From assembly GCA_013151215.1 (NCBI GenBank), contig JAADIS010000107.1:1-52207 (forward strand): 52,207 nucleotides of DNA. Reading direction: 5' to 3'. This document shows, in pieces, positions 43,161 through 52,151 of the stretch. A program made the translations under genes and the position numbers. The stretch's first letter is position 1. Every line of letters begins with the position of its first letter. This DNA is from Chlorobiota bacterium. GTDB taxonomy: Bacteria; Bacteroidota; Bacteroidia; Bacteroidales; F082. The notes below the pieces were generated by a model that searched no databases, was not told the DNA's origin, and worked only from the letters and a program-made list of their open reading frames with translations.

Positions 43161-43628
43161 ATGCGCAATCAAAGAAAACTATTAATTGAACAACTTGACC
43201 GGAAAATGAAAGCATTTCACGGCACCGAATTGGTAATTGTTCCTGAAGCGGGATGGATCAATGGCATAAGGAAGACTATAAACATCACACTAGAGCAACT
43301 TGGAAAGAAGATTGGAATTACTCGACAAGGAGTTAAAAGAATTGAAGAAAGCGAGGCTGCCGGTACTATAACCTTAAACTCGCTCAGGGAGGTCGGGAAT
43401 GCCCTCGATATGAAACTTATATACGGGTTCGTTCCCAAAGATGGTTCATTTTCAAACTTAATCGAAAGGAAATCAAGAGAATTGGCAGAGAAGATTGTTC
43501 GCAGGACAAATCACAATATGATGTTGGAAAATCAAGAAATCTATGGTGATTCGCTCAATATTGCTATTGACGACCTTACACTTGAAATAAAATCTGAAAT
43601 AAAGAAAGCAATATGGGATTCAATTTAG
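43161..43628 (+). CDS. Mobile mystery protein A: HTH-type putative antitoxin/regulator
   Basis: 155 aa. N-terminal RNQRKLLIEQLDRKM and GWINGIRKTINITLEQLGKKIGITRQGVKRIEESEAAGTITLNSLREVGNALDMKLIYGFVP match the MMPA family (TIGR02612), an Xre-like HTH at about residues 42-82 with an unusual preceding helix. It is always paired with MMPB; the pair is scattered across bacteria, often on plasmids or islands, and resembles a toxin-antitoxin operon with the DNA-binding gene first. Its end overlaps the MMPB start by 16 nt, so translation is coupled. Base composition is richer in A+T than the flanking core genes. Confidence 0.88.
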   Translation: MRNQRKLLIEQLDRKMKAFHGTELVIVPEAGWINGIRKTINITLEQLGKKIGITRQGVKRIEESEAAGTITLNSLREVGNALDMKLIYGFVPKDGSFSNLIERKSRELAEKIVRRTNHNMMLENQEIYGDSLNIAIDDLTLEIKSEIKKAIWDSI

Positions 43629-44215
43629 AATATGCTGAGGGGCAGACACCTATCGACGAAGATGAAAAAAAAGGACTTTTAATAAAATCTATCACAAACA
43701 GAGGAGAACTTGATGAATTAGAACAGCTAAACATTGAAAAAGCCATTGAGTGGTTAATACATACAAAATTAAGAAAAGACAAAATACTTACGATAGAGTT
43801 TATAAAAACCCTTCACAAAAAGATGTTCGGCGATGTTTGGGATTGGGCTGGGAATTTCAGGAAATCAGAAAAAAATATCGGTGTTGACTGGATAAAAATA
43901 GGTGTTGAATTAAGAATATTGCTGGATGATGCAGAATTTTGGATAAAAAACAAGACCTATCCTCCAGATGAAATTGCAATTCGCTTTAAGCATAAACTAG
44001 TGAACACCCACTGTTTCCCAAACGGCAATGGAAGGCATTCCAGAATTATGGCTGATATTATTATCGAATCCATTTTTAATAAAGAAATATTTAGTTGGGG
44101 CTATTCTGATCTTGTCAAACAAGATATTACCCGAAAAGAATATATAAATTCGATAAAAAAAGCTGATAGTGGGGATATCAAACCATTATTGGAATTTGCC
44201 AGAAAAAAGAAATAA
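43613..44215 (+). CDS. Mobile mystery protein B: Fic/DOC-domain putative toxin
   Basis: 200 aa. YAEGQTPIDEDEKKGL and GELDELEQLNIEKAIEWL match the MMPB family (TIGR02613); FGDVWDWAGNFRKSEKNIGV leads into a Fic core. The Fic motif is HCFPNGNGRHSR (133-144): the acidic residue expected at the position of Asn137 (consensus HPFxxGNGRxxR with D/E) is absent, which may weaken metal binding or change the transferred group. I see no (S/T)xxxE(G/N) inhibitory motif in its N-terminus, so inhibition may come from MMPA. Fic proteins transfer AMP or other phosphoryl groups; substrate unknown. Confidence 0.88.
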   Translation: MGFNLEYAEGQTPIDEDEKKGLLIKSITNRGELDELEQLNIEKAIEWLIHTKLRKDKILTIEFIKTLHKKMFGDVWDWAGNFRKSEKNIGVDWIKIGVELRILLDDAEFWIKNKTYPPDEIAIRFKHKLVNTHCFPNGNGRHSRIMADIIIESIFNKEIFSWGYSDLVKQDITRKEYINSIKKADSGDIKPLLEFARKKK

Positions 44216-44543
44216 CTCTTTCATGAATTAATTTCCCGGAAAATAAATTGCCGCATTTGATTCCACAGAACAACAATTTTTACAAATAATTGATATCTCA
44301 GAACATTTTTGGGCCAAGTTTTGATTTTTATTATATTATTTATCATAAAACAACAAAGCCCACTAATACAATTCGTTATCAAGCATTTCGTTACCCATTT
44401 AATTAAAAAGGGTTTTGCAATCGTTTGCGGAAACAAATAATTCATAATTTTCGTTAATGGAAGGTTTTTTAAATGACGAATTAGGGCAAAATTGCTTATT
44501 TTACTCATTAATTATATATATTCGCCTTCTTAAAAAAACTAAA
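44216..44543. other. A+T-rich intergenic region after MMPB
   Basis: 328 bp with no convincing gene. A minus-strand open frame of 95 codons (44221-44508) has no recognisable features and a composition typical of noncoding A+T-rich DNA. TATATTCG (44517-44524) is a one-mismatch -7 box for lemA. I see no clear terminator for MMPB. Confidence 0.5.
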
Positions 44544-45134
44544 ATGAAAAAAATAGGAATAGCAATAGTAATAATCGTCATTCTCGGTTTTGCAGGATAC
44601 AGCTACTTCAAAGGAATGTACAACACCATGGTTGTAAACTCTGAGAACGTCAGTGCAAAGTGGTCGCAGGTCGAGAATGTTTACCAGCGCAGGGCCGACC
44701 TCATACCTAACCTGGTCAATACCGTAAAGGGCTATGCAAGCCACGAAAAGGAAACCCTTGAAGGAGTTATCGAGGCCAGGGCTAAGGCAACATCGGTGAA
44801 CATAAACCCCGGTAATCTGAATGCTGCTTCAATGCAGGCTTTCCAGCAGGCACAACAAGGGCTGAGCGGCGCATTGTCGAAGTTAATGGTGGTTGTGGAG
44901 AGATACCCTGAATTAAAGGCAAACCAGAATTTCCTGGAGCTTCAGGCCCAGCTGGAGGGCACAGAGAACAGGATAGCCGTTGAGCGCAGGAAGTTTAATG
45001 AAACCACCAAAGTTTACAACACTTATATAAAGTTATTCCCTAAGAACATGTTCGCGGGCATGTTTGGCTTCGAGCCAAAACCATACTTCGAGGCTCAAAA
45101 AGGGAGCGAAAAAGTACCAGAAGTAAAATTTTAG
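44544..45134 (+). CDS. lemA: LemA family protein
   Basis: 196 aa. N-terminal membrane helix (KIGIAIVIIVILGFAGYSYF), then a helical bundle with the LemA landmarks WSQVENVYQRRADLIPNLVNTVKGYASHEKETLEGVIEARAKA and YPELKANQNFLELQAQLEGTENRIAVERRKFNETTKVYN. Start ATG 44544 chosen because it begins right at the helix; the frame is open 29 codons upstream. It heads the widespread lemA-TPM cluster of unknown function, possibly envelope stress related. Confidence 0.94.
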   Translation: MKKIGIAIVIIVILGFAGYSYFKGMYNTMVVNSENVSAKWSQVENVYQRRADLIPNLVNTVKGYASHEKETLEGVIEARAKATSVNINPGNLNAASMQAFQQAQQGLSGALSKLMVVVERYPELKANQNFLELQAQLEGTENRIAVERRKFNETTKVYNTYIKLFPKNMFAGMFGFEPKPYFEAQKGSEKVPEVKF

Positions 45135-45169
45135 TCTTTATTGATTTGTAACAACCAAAAACCATTATC

Positions 45170-45610
45170 ATGGCTTCGATACAAGATTTTTTTTCGGACA
45201 ACGACAAAAAAGAAATAAAAAAGGCAATTTTAAATGCCGAGATGGACACTTCGGGAGAAATACGAGTTCATCTGGAAACAACTTGCAAAGGCGAAGTCCT
45301 CGACCGCGCTTCCTATCTTTTCAAAAAACTAGGCATGGAAAATACCCAGCTCAGCAATGGTGTATTGTTTTATATCGCGGTTAAAAGCCAAAAGTTTGCT
45401 ATCATCGGGGACAAGGCCATCAACGCCACCGTCCCGGAGAACTTCTGGGTTGACATTAAAGAAAACATGCGGGTTAAATTCAAGAAAGGCGACTTCGTCC
45501 CTGCATTGGTCGAAGGCATAGAAACTACTGGCAAGCAGCTAAAACGCCATTTCCCGCATCATCTTGACGATATTAATGAGCTAACCGACGAAATTTCCTT
45601 CGGGGACTAA
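45170..45610 (+). CDS. TPM domain protein (soluble form)
   Basis: 146 aa, no signal or membrane helix, TPM (YgcG/PF04536-type) fold. SGEIRVHLETTCKGEVLDRASYLFKKLGMENTQLSNGVLFYIAVKSQKFAIIGDKAIN is the family core. The plant TPM domain relative is a phosphatase; bacterial roles are unclear. It sits between lemA and the secreted TPM protein with gaps of 35 and 39 bp. Confidence 0.85.
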   Translation: MASIQDFFSDNDKKEIKKAILNAEMDTSGEIRVHLETTCKGEVLDRASYLFKKLGMENTQLSNGVLFYIAVKSQKFAIIGDKAINATVPENFWVDIKENMRVKFKKGDFVPALVEGIETTGKQLKRHFPHHLDDINELTDEISFGD

Positions 45611-45649
45611 TAAACTCAAATGAACACCCCTAATATTATAAAATCAGCA

Positions 45650-46462
45650 ATGCTTAAAAAATACACTTCATTAATAGTTCTTGTTTTAACACTGTTAAAC
45701 GGCATATTTGCTGCCGATATTCCGCAACGGCCCGTTCCGCCGCGCCTGGTAAACGACCTGGCCGGAATTTTGGGCAAAAGCGAGACCGAGGCGCTCGAAT
45801 GGAAGCTCAGGGCCCTGAACGACAGCACCTCCAACCAAATACTTATTATTACCCTCAAATCGCTAAACGGTTACGACCCGGCATCCTTCGCTTATGAAAT
45901 TGGTGAGAAATGGGGCGTTGGCCAAAAGGGCTTCAATAACGGGATCGTTGTCTTAGTGAAACCAAAAATAAGCAATACGAACAAAGGGCAAGCATTTATC
46001 GCGGTAGGTTACGGCCTGGAAGGCGCAATCCCGGATGCCATAGCCAAACGTATAGTTGAAAAGGAAATGATACCGAGCTTCAGACGAAACAACTATGGCG
46101 AAGGAATCTTTAAGGGTGTTGACGTATTATCGAAACTCGCGTCCGGAGAAATATCCGCTGAAGGATACAATAAAGGCTCCGGTAAGCCCGCCATCTTCGG
46201 CTTTCTTCCATTTATTATTATTTTCCTGATTATCGTAATCATACGAGCCTCAAACGCAAGGTCGGGAAGCATGGGCCGAAATAATATGTCGTTCTGGACT
46301 GCCCTTTGGATCGGAAGCAGCCTTAGCGGCGGCTCCGGACACTGGAACAATTTCTCTGGAAGCTCAGGAGGTTTCGGCGGCGGCGGCGGCGGTTTCGGCG
46401 GCGGCTTCGGAGGCTTCGGAGGAGGTAGCTTCGGAGGAGGAGGCGCCGGTGGCAGCTGGTAG
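45650..46462 (+). CDS. TPM domain membrane protein with Gly-rich tail (YgcG-like)
   Basis: About 270 aa from the chosen ATG. Signal peptide (SLIVLVLTLLNGIFAAD), a TPM domain facing the periplasm (residues 25-170: LVNDLAGILGKSETEALE, ILIITLKSLNGYDPASFAYEIGEKWGVGQKGFNNGIVVLV), a membrane helix (FGFLPFIIIFLIIVIIR), and a tail of Gly-Gly-Phe repeats ending GGGSFGGGGAGGSW. An ATG ten codons upstream is possible but weakens the signal peptide. The Gly-rich end is common to this family and may be disordered. Confidence 0.9.
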   Translation: MLKKYTSLIVLVLTLLNGIFAADIPQRPVPPRLVNDLAGILGKSETEALEWKLRALNDSTSNQILIITLKSLNGYDPASFAYEIGEKWGVGQKGFNNGIVVLVKPKISNTNKGQAFIAVGYGLEGAIPDAIAKRIVEKEMIPSFRRNNYGEGIFKGVDVLSKLASGEISAEGYNKGSGKPAIFGFLPFIIIFLIIVIIRASNARSGSMGRNNMSFWTALWIGSSLSGGSGHWNNFSGSSGGFGGGGGGFGGGFGGFGGGSFGGGGAGGSW

Positions 46463-46764
46463 GGAAACCTCCAGGGCACAATCATTTGCAAGACCTTATT
46501 GCGCACACGCTTAATTGAAATCAGTCTAATTAAGAATATATCCCGCTTGGCAAATACACGAAAAAAACAACACGGTATAAAATTCAGTAATATATCGTAC
46601 TGAATTATAGATGTTTCTACTTATTTAAGCAATTTGTTACTTGATTATTTATTTTTAAAGGAAAAATAAATATTTTTGTCGTCATTCATTATAAATATTT
46701 TACCTTATATTTAACAGTTGAAAATTTTACATAAAAAGACATAATATTTGATAATATTTGCATT
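46463..46764. promoter_or_regulatory. Upstream region of the alternative complex III genes
   Basis: 302 bp without a gene, A+T-rich. It has a perfect 9-bp palindrome AATTCAGTA-N8-TACTGAATT (46581-46606), a good candidate binding site for a dimeric regulator, and a direct repeat of ATAATATTTG (46741-46750 and 46751-46760) ending 4 nt before the actA ATG, each a near match to a -7 box. Confidence 0.45.
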
Positions 46765-47979
46765 ATGGTCATTAACGGTTTTGTAACGCAAAAAGCCCGG
46801 CATTGGCAAGGCTTTTTGACCCGAAGTCTCGGGATTGGATTGTTTATCCTCTTATTGGTTTTACCTCAGCTCTCATTTAGCCAAACAGCTGCCGACGAGG
46901 CTAATTTTGTTCAGTGCAGGGCTTGCCACACAATCGGCGGGGGCAAGCTTGTTGGCCCCGACTTAAAAGGAATAAACGAAAAACAGGATGAAGCCTGGAT
47001 AATTAAGTTTGTTCAAAATTCAGCTACACTTATTGCTTCGGGCGATGCCGAGGCTATAAAGGTTTTTGAGGAAAACAATAAAATCCCCATGCCGCCACAT
47101 AATCTCACCGACGATCAGGTAAGGGGCATAATTAAATATATCGCGAACGGTGGCAAATTAGCCGATGGCGAAGCTGCCATGGCAACAGAGACAACCGAAG
47201 ACCGGGTTTCTGGCGGCGCGATACACGACCCCGATGAGGAAGTAGTGGCCGAAATGAAGCGGGCCGACATGAGGAATATGAGAAACACTTTTCTTATCAT
47301 GCTGGTTCTCATGCTCATAAGCATTTTCGACCTATCAGTCTCGAAATTTATAAAAGCAAGATGGATACATATCGTAATTATCCTTATTTCCATTGCTGTC
47401 GGCAGCGAATTATTGTTTGTGGAATCAGCAGGATTAGGTCGTCAGCAGTATTATCAGCCTGACCAGCCAATTGCCTTTTCACATAAGATACATGCAGGGC
47501 AAAACCAAATCGACTGCCAGTATTGCCACTTCACGGCCGACAAGAGCATGCATGCGGGCATACCGCCTCTGGCAACCTGCATGAACTGTCACTCCCAGGT
47601 AAAGGAAGGCAAGAAAACAGGGAAGAAAGAGATAGCGAAGATCTATGCTGCCTTCAAGAACAACAAACCCATTGAGTGGGTAAAAGTCCATAATCTTCCC
47701 GACCACGTCTATTTCAATCATGCACAACATGTAAAAGTAGGAAAAGTAGCCTGTGCCGAATGCCATGGAGAGGTTGAAAAGATGGACGAGATAATACAGG
47801 TCAAGGAACTAAGCATGGGATGGTGCATAGACTGCCACCGCACGAAGAAAGTCCAGTTCGAGAGCAACAGATTTTATGACCAATATACCAAAATGCACGA
47901 GAAGTTGAAAAACGGCGAAAAAAAGACCGTTACCGTTCTCGACATGGGAGGCGAAGACTGTCAGAGATGTCATTATTAA
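46765..47979 (+). CDS. actA: Alternative complex III subunit ActA, multiheme c-type cytochrome with fused N-terminal cytochrome c
   Basis: 404 aa. Signal peptide in residues 1-40 (GLFILLLVLPQLSFSQT). The N-terminal cytochrome domain has CRACH and the axial Met in KIPMPPHNLTDDQV. A transmembrane pair (about 170-222) leads to a pentaheme ActA region with CQYCH, CMNCH, CAECH, CIDCH and CQRCH: six heme motifs in total. ActA passes electrons from the menaquinol-oxidising complex to cytochrome c or oxidase. The extra N-terminal heme domain resembles a fused ActE-like cytochrome. It is directly followed by actB. Confidence 0.92.
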   Translation: MVINGFVTQKARHWQGFLTRSLGIGLFILLLVLPQLSFSQTAADEANFVQCRACHTIGGGKLVGPDLKGINEKQDEAWIIKFVQNSATLIASGDAEAIKVFEENNKIPMPPHNLTDDQVRGIIKYIANGGKLADGEAAMATETTEDRVSGGAIHDPDEEVVAEMKRADMRNMRNTFLIMLVLMLISIFDLSVSKFIKARWIHIVIILISIAVGSELLFVESAGLGRQQYYQPDQPIAFSHKIHAGQNQIDCQYCHFTADKSMHAGIPPLATCMNCHSQVKEGKKTGKKEIAKIYAAFKNNKPIEWVKVHNLPDHVYFNHAQHVKVGKVACAECHGEVEKMDEIIQVKELSMGWCIDCHRTKKVQFESNRFYDQYTKMHEKLKNGEKKTVTVLDMGGEDCQRCHY

Positions 47980-48029
47980 AACAAGCTTAATTAAATTAGA
48001 AATATTTATCATTCCGATCTATATATATC

Positions 48030-50954
48030 ATGGAGAAAAAATATTGGCAAAGTATCGAGAATCATTTAGAGGCTAAAAAGGGCGAGAATAAACGAAATAA
48101 CGAGCCCATGCCTGAATTTTCGATCGAAGGATTAGACGAATCAGAAATTAAGGGGAAATCCAGCAGAAGGGACTTCTTGAAGATGCTTGGCTTCTCGGTT
48201 AGCGCAGTGGCATTGGTAAGCAGTTGCCAGATGCCTGTTCGCAAGGCGATTCCTTTGCTCAACCAGCCGGAAGAACTTATTCCGGGAGTTCCTAACTTTT
48301 TTGCGTCCACCTTTTTCGATGGCAACGATTATTGCAGCATCCTCGTTAAAACGCGCGAAAACCGCCCAATAAAGATTGAAGGCAATAATATGTCGCCTAT
48401 CTCGAAAGGCGGAACATCGGCAAGGGTACAGGCATCTGTACTAAACTTATACGACGACGCGCGTCTTAAAAAACCGCATAAAGAAGCCGTTGACAGCGAT
48501 TGGGAAACCATCGACAAGGACATAATGGACAATCTGGAGGCTTTCAGCCTGACAAACAAAAAGGTCGTGCTACTGACTTCAACGATCATCAGCCCCACTA
48601 CAAAAAAACTCATCGAAGACATTACCGGCAGGTATTCCAATATCGAATGGGTGATGTACGATGCCGTAAGTTACCAAGCCATCCGCAAAGCCCATGAGCT
48701 GAACTTTGGGGAGGCAGCAATACCATCCTTTTCATTTGACAAAGCGAAGGTGGTGGTCGGCTTTAATGCCGATTATCTTGGCACATGGCTCGACCCGGTT
48801 GCCTTTTCAAAACAGTTTTCGAGAAACCGCAAACTGTTCAAAGGGAATACGGACATGTCGCGCCTATACCAATACGAAAGCCAGCTTTCATTAACCGGCT
48901 CAAATGCCGATTACCGTTTTGGCATAAAACCTTCGGACGAGGGCGTCATACTGCTTAACCTTTACAATGAAATTGCAAAGGCAACAGCTTTTACGACTTA
49001 TAACGCCCCTGCCACTGCTTTCGACGTGAAAAAGGCCGCCAACGACCTACTTGAAAACAAGGGCAAATCATTGGTTGTTTCGGGAACCAACAACTTGAAC
49101 ATCCAATTAATTGTTAATGCAATCAACAATGCATTAGGCAATTATGGCCAAACCCTCGACATAGACCGCCCGATGAACCTCAAGCAAGGCGACGAAAAAG
49201 CCATGGCAGATGTCGTAAAGCAAATGAATGCAGGTGAGATAGGCGGGGTATTAATCCACAATGTCAACCCGGCCTACGATTACATAGACGCAAAGGCTTT
49301 TGCCGACGGGATGAAGAAAGTCAGGCTGAGAGTTTCATTCGCCGATGTCAAAGACGAAACCGCGGGGCTTTGCAACTATATAGCCCCCGACCATAATTAT
49401 CTCGAATCGTGGAACGATGCCGAGCCTATTAAAGGCCAGCTCAGCATTCAGCAGCCGACAATAAATCCTATTTTCGACACCCGCCAGTTCCAGGACAGCC
49501 TCATGAAGTGGACAGGGGTTTCGGGCAATTTCAGGGATTATCTCGAAAACAGCTGGAAATCAATTCTCCCAAGCGAAGGAAACTATTCTATCAATTGGAA
49601 CAAGGCCAAGCAAGATGGCGTTTATTCCTATGCCGTCGAAGATAAAGAACATAAGTTCTCGGAACAAGGTTTAAGTGCCAAAGTAGCCGGAAGCGGAATA
49701 GAGCTAGCACTTTACGAGAAGATATCTATTGGAAGCGGTAAATACACCAACAACCCCTGGTTATTGGAAATGCCCGACCCGATCACAACCGCTACCTGGG
49801 ACAATTATGTTTGCGTGCCGTTAAAATACGCAGAGGAAAATGATTTAAAATTCGAGGATGTCGTTAAAATTAACGGAGGCATAGAACTACCGCTTATCGT
49901 TCAGCCGGGACAGGCAGACGGAACAATAAGCATTGCGCTCGGTTTTGGCAGGACCGCTGCCGGCAAAGCCGGAAACGGCGTCGGACAAAACGTTTTCGGC
50001 CTTGCCAACAAAAACGGCTTTGTCAGCCTTGGTGGAAAAGAAGTTACAATCGAGAAAACGGGAAAGACATATCCGTTGGCAGTTACGCAAATCCACCATA
50101 CCATGGAAGGCCGTGCCATTGCGCGCGAAACTACTCTCGATGAATACAAAAAAAATAAATATGCCGGAAACGAGGAGCATTTGCGCGACGAGAAAAACAA
50201 TACAACACTTTACAAAAAAATAGATTTCGACGGCATTCAATGGGGAATGACAATCGACCTCACCTCTTGTACCGGATGCGCCAACTGCGTAATCGCCTGT
50301 CAGGCAGAGAACAATGTTGCAGTTATCGGCAAGGAGCAGGTTAAAAACCGCCGTATAATGCACTGGATGCGCATCGACAGGTATTATTCCGCCGAAGAGG
50401 CTAATCCCGATGTCTATCACATGCCGGTAATGTGCCAGCATTGCGACAATGCTCCATGCGAGAACGTTTGTCCGGTTGCTGCAACAAACCACAGCAACGA
50501 AGGGCTAAACCAAATGCTTTATAACCGTTGTATCGGAACACGGTATTGTATCAACAACTGCCCTTATAAAGTAAGGCGATTCAACTGGTTCGAGTTCACC
50601 AACAACAATCAGTTCGACTACAACATGAACAGCGACCTGGGCAAAATGGTGCTTAATCCCGATGTTACCGTTCGCCAAAGAGGTGTTGCGGAGAAATGCT
50701 CGCTCTGTGTTCAGCGCTTGCAGGAAAAGAAACTTACCGCAAAAATGGAAAACCGCGAGCTGCGCGACGGCGAGGTCCAAACGGCATGTTCACAATCTTG
50801 TCCTACGGATGCTATTACTTTTGGCAACCTGCTCGACAAGAACAGTGAAGTTAGCCAAAATGTTACCGAAGGCCGTATGTATCATCTGCTTGAGCATTTG
50901 CACACATTGCCTTCAACTTCATATTTAACTAAAGTTAAAAACAGGGAGGCTTAA
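48030..50954 (+). CDS. actB: Alternative complex III subunit ActB, molybdopterin-oxidoreductase-like with iron-sulfur domain
   Basis: 974 aa. Residues 35-65 carry SSRRDFLKMLGFSVSAVALV, a twin-arginine-type signal in an internal position, as known for ActB. The large middle part (60-690) resembles molybdopterin oxidoreductases, which in ActB has lost the cofactor. The C-terminal part (725-930) has four cysteine clusters: CTGCANCVIACQ, CQHCDNAPCENVCP, CIGTRYCINNCP, and CSLC...CSQSCP, giving four Fe-S clusters. The ending SYLTKVKN is the usual one, so the gene looks complete. ActC should follow but does not. Confidence 0.93.
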   Translation: MEKKYWQSIENHLEAKKGENKRNNEPMPEFSIEGLDESEIKGKSSRRDFLKMLGFSVSAVALVSSCQMPVRKAIPLLNQPEELIPGVPNFFASTFFDGNDYCSILVKTRENRPIKIEGNNMSPISKGGTSARVQASVLNLYDDARLKKPHKEAVDSDWETIDKDIMDNLEAFSLTNKKVVLLTSTIISPTTKKLIEDITGRYSNIEWVMYDAVSYQAIRKAHELNFGEAAIPSFSFDKAKVVVGFNADYLGTWLDPVAFSKQFSRNRKLFKGNTDMSRLYQYESQLSLTGSNADYRFGIKPSDEGVILLNLYNEIAKATAFTTYNAPATAFDVKKAANDLLENKGKSLVVSGTNNLNIQLIVNAINNALGNYGQTLDIDRPMNLKQGDEKAMADVVKQMNAGEIGGVLIHNVNPAYDYIDAKAFADGMKKVRLRVSFADVKDETAGLCNYIAPDHNYLESWNDAEPIKGQLSIQQPTINPIFDTRQFQDSLMKWTGVSGNFRDYLENSWKSILPSEGNYSINWNKAKQDGVYSYAVEDKEHKFSEQGLSAKVAGSGIELALYEKISIGSGKYTNNPWLLEMPDPITTATWDNYVCVPLKYAEENDLKFEDVVKINGGIELPLIVQPGQADGTISIALGFGRTAAGKAGNGVGQNVFGLANKNGFVSLGGKEVTIEKTGKTYPLAVTQIHHTMEGRAIARETTLDEYKKNKYAGNEEHLRDEKNNTTLYKKIDFDGIQWGMTIDLTSCTGCANCVIACQAENNVAVIGKEQVKNRRIMHWMRIDRYYSAEEANPDVYHMPVMCQHCDNAPCENVCPVAATNHSNEGLNQMLYNRCIGTRYCINNCPYKVRRFNWFEFTNNNQFDYNMNSDLGKMVLNPDVTVRQRGVAEKCSLCVQRLQEKKLTAKMENRELRDGEVQTACSQSCPTDAITFGNLLDKNSEVSQNVTEGRMYHLLEHLHTLPSTSYLTKVKNREA

Positions 50955-50960
50955 TATAAG

Positions 50961-52151
50961 GTGCTTAACAAATCCTACATATCGCTAATTATATCACTCT
51001 GGCTTATAATGCCGGCAATTGGTATTGCACAGGATTTTAAAAGTGATCTTGAAATTACTGATACTTCGGATATTTTTTGGGAACAATTATATTTTCCTGA
51101 TACAGCTGACATAAAGTGTATTTCAACTAATGAAGCAGGTGATATATTTATTGGAACAGGAGGAAATGAAAATGATGGGCTATATAGGTCAACTGATTTT
51201 GGAGAAACATGGGATTTTGTACTTAATTGCAATAACCATGGAATAATTTCTATTGATATAAATCCACAAGGAGATATTTTTATTGGTAAGTTAGGTTTTG
51301 ATAATTTTCAGGCATCTTATGATAATGGTGATACATGGACTATTTTAAACAGGCCACCATATACAACAGGTAACATTACCAAGATACATTGTCAGGGTAA
51401 CGATACAATTTACATTGGTACCTGGGAAGATGGAGGAGGGCTACTTTCCCGCTCAACTGACGGAGGATACTCTTGGGACAGCCTCTTTCTTAGTCAGGTA
51501 AATCCAGGAGATCACATAACCGATATAGTTATTTCATCAGGTGGAGATATTTATTTGAGCATTATGGGCTACTTTAATAATACGGGTGGTGTTTACAGAT
51601 CGGTTGACAATGGTAATACCTGGGAATTTCTTGGCCTTATGAATCATCAGGTAGGTGCAATGGCAATTAACAGCAACAACGAAATATTTACCGGTGACTG
51701 GTACACAATGCTGGATGAAGTACCCGGAATCTATGCTCTTTATAATGAATCAGATACTTTGCAAATTATAAGAGCAACCAACGGTGTTACAGATATGGCC
51801 ATAAACAGCGACGGACACATATTTGTCCTAAACGGCTTAGGAATTCTTCGATCAATGGACAATGGTGAAAGTTTTGAGTATGTAAATGAGGGGATAACAT
51901 CTTCTTTCTTCGATATACATATTGATAATGAGGGCTTTGCCTATATTTCGAGATATAATGAATTATATAGGTCGGTAAATACGACGGTAGCAATTAATGA
52001 GCAAGTACCTCCTGGACATTTTTTTAATGTGTACCCAAACCCTTTCTCTGATAATATCAATATTCGAGGCCAGAAAACTGATCGTCTTATTAAAAGTGTT
52101 ACAATTTTTAATATATCATTGCTGTTTTCTAATTCAATCTCAAGAAAGTAA
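50961..52151 (+). CDS. Beta-propeller exported protein with a broken type IX sorting domain
   Basis: 396 aa, GTG start 6 nt after actB. Signal peptide (SLIISLWLIMPAIGIAQ), then repeated BNR/sortilin-like units (GLYRSTDFGETWDF, GGVYRSVDNGNTWEFL, GILRSMDNGESFEYV), about seven blades, each Ser/Asp-rich loop ending in TW. Then comes FFNVYPNPFSDNINI, the start of a type A sorting domain (about residue 353), and KSVTIFNI. The expected second half is missing; the frame runs into 12 unrelated residues and stops. Visibly richer in A+T than actA/actB, with different codon choice. It suggests a transferred gene or a chimeric join. Confidence 0.75.
   Translation: MLNKSYISLIISLWLIMPAIGIAQDFKSDLEITDTSDIFWEQLYFPDTADIKCISTNEAGDIFIGTGGNENDGLYRSTDFGETWDFVLNCNNHGIISIDINPQGDIFIGKLGFDNFQASYDNGDTWTILNRPPYTTGNITKIHCQGNDTIYIGTWEDGGGLLSRSTDGGYSWDSLFLSQVNPGDHITDIVISSGGDIYLSIMGYFNNTGGVYRSVDNGNTWEFLGLMNHQVGAMAINSNNEIFTGDWYTMLDEVPGIYALYNESDTLQIIRATNGVTDMAINSDGHIFVLNGLGILRSMDNGESFEYVNEGITSSFFDIHIDNEGFAYISRYNELYRSVNTTVAINEQVPPGHFFNVYPNPFSDNINIRGQKTDRLIKSVTIFNISLLFSNSISRK

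Noticed and set aside
44221-44508. 95-codon minus-strand open frame between MMPB and lemA
   Set aside because: Composition is that of A+T-rich noncoding DNA, no domain or conserved motif, no promoter or RBS, and it ends over the lemA upstream region.
46093-46506. Minus-strand frame encoding a poly-proline protein
   Set aside because: It is the antisense of the Gly-rich tail of the TPM protein (GGN codons read as Pro).
49887-50492. 201-codon minus-strand open frame inside actB
   Set aside because: Antisense shadow of the ActB iron-sulfur region.
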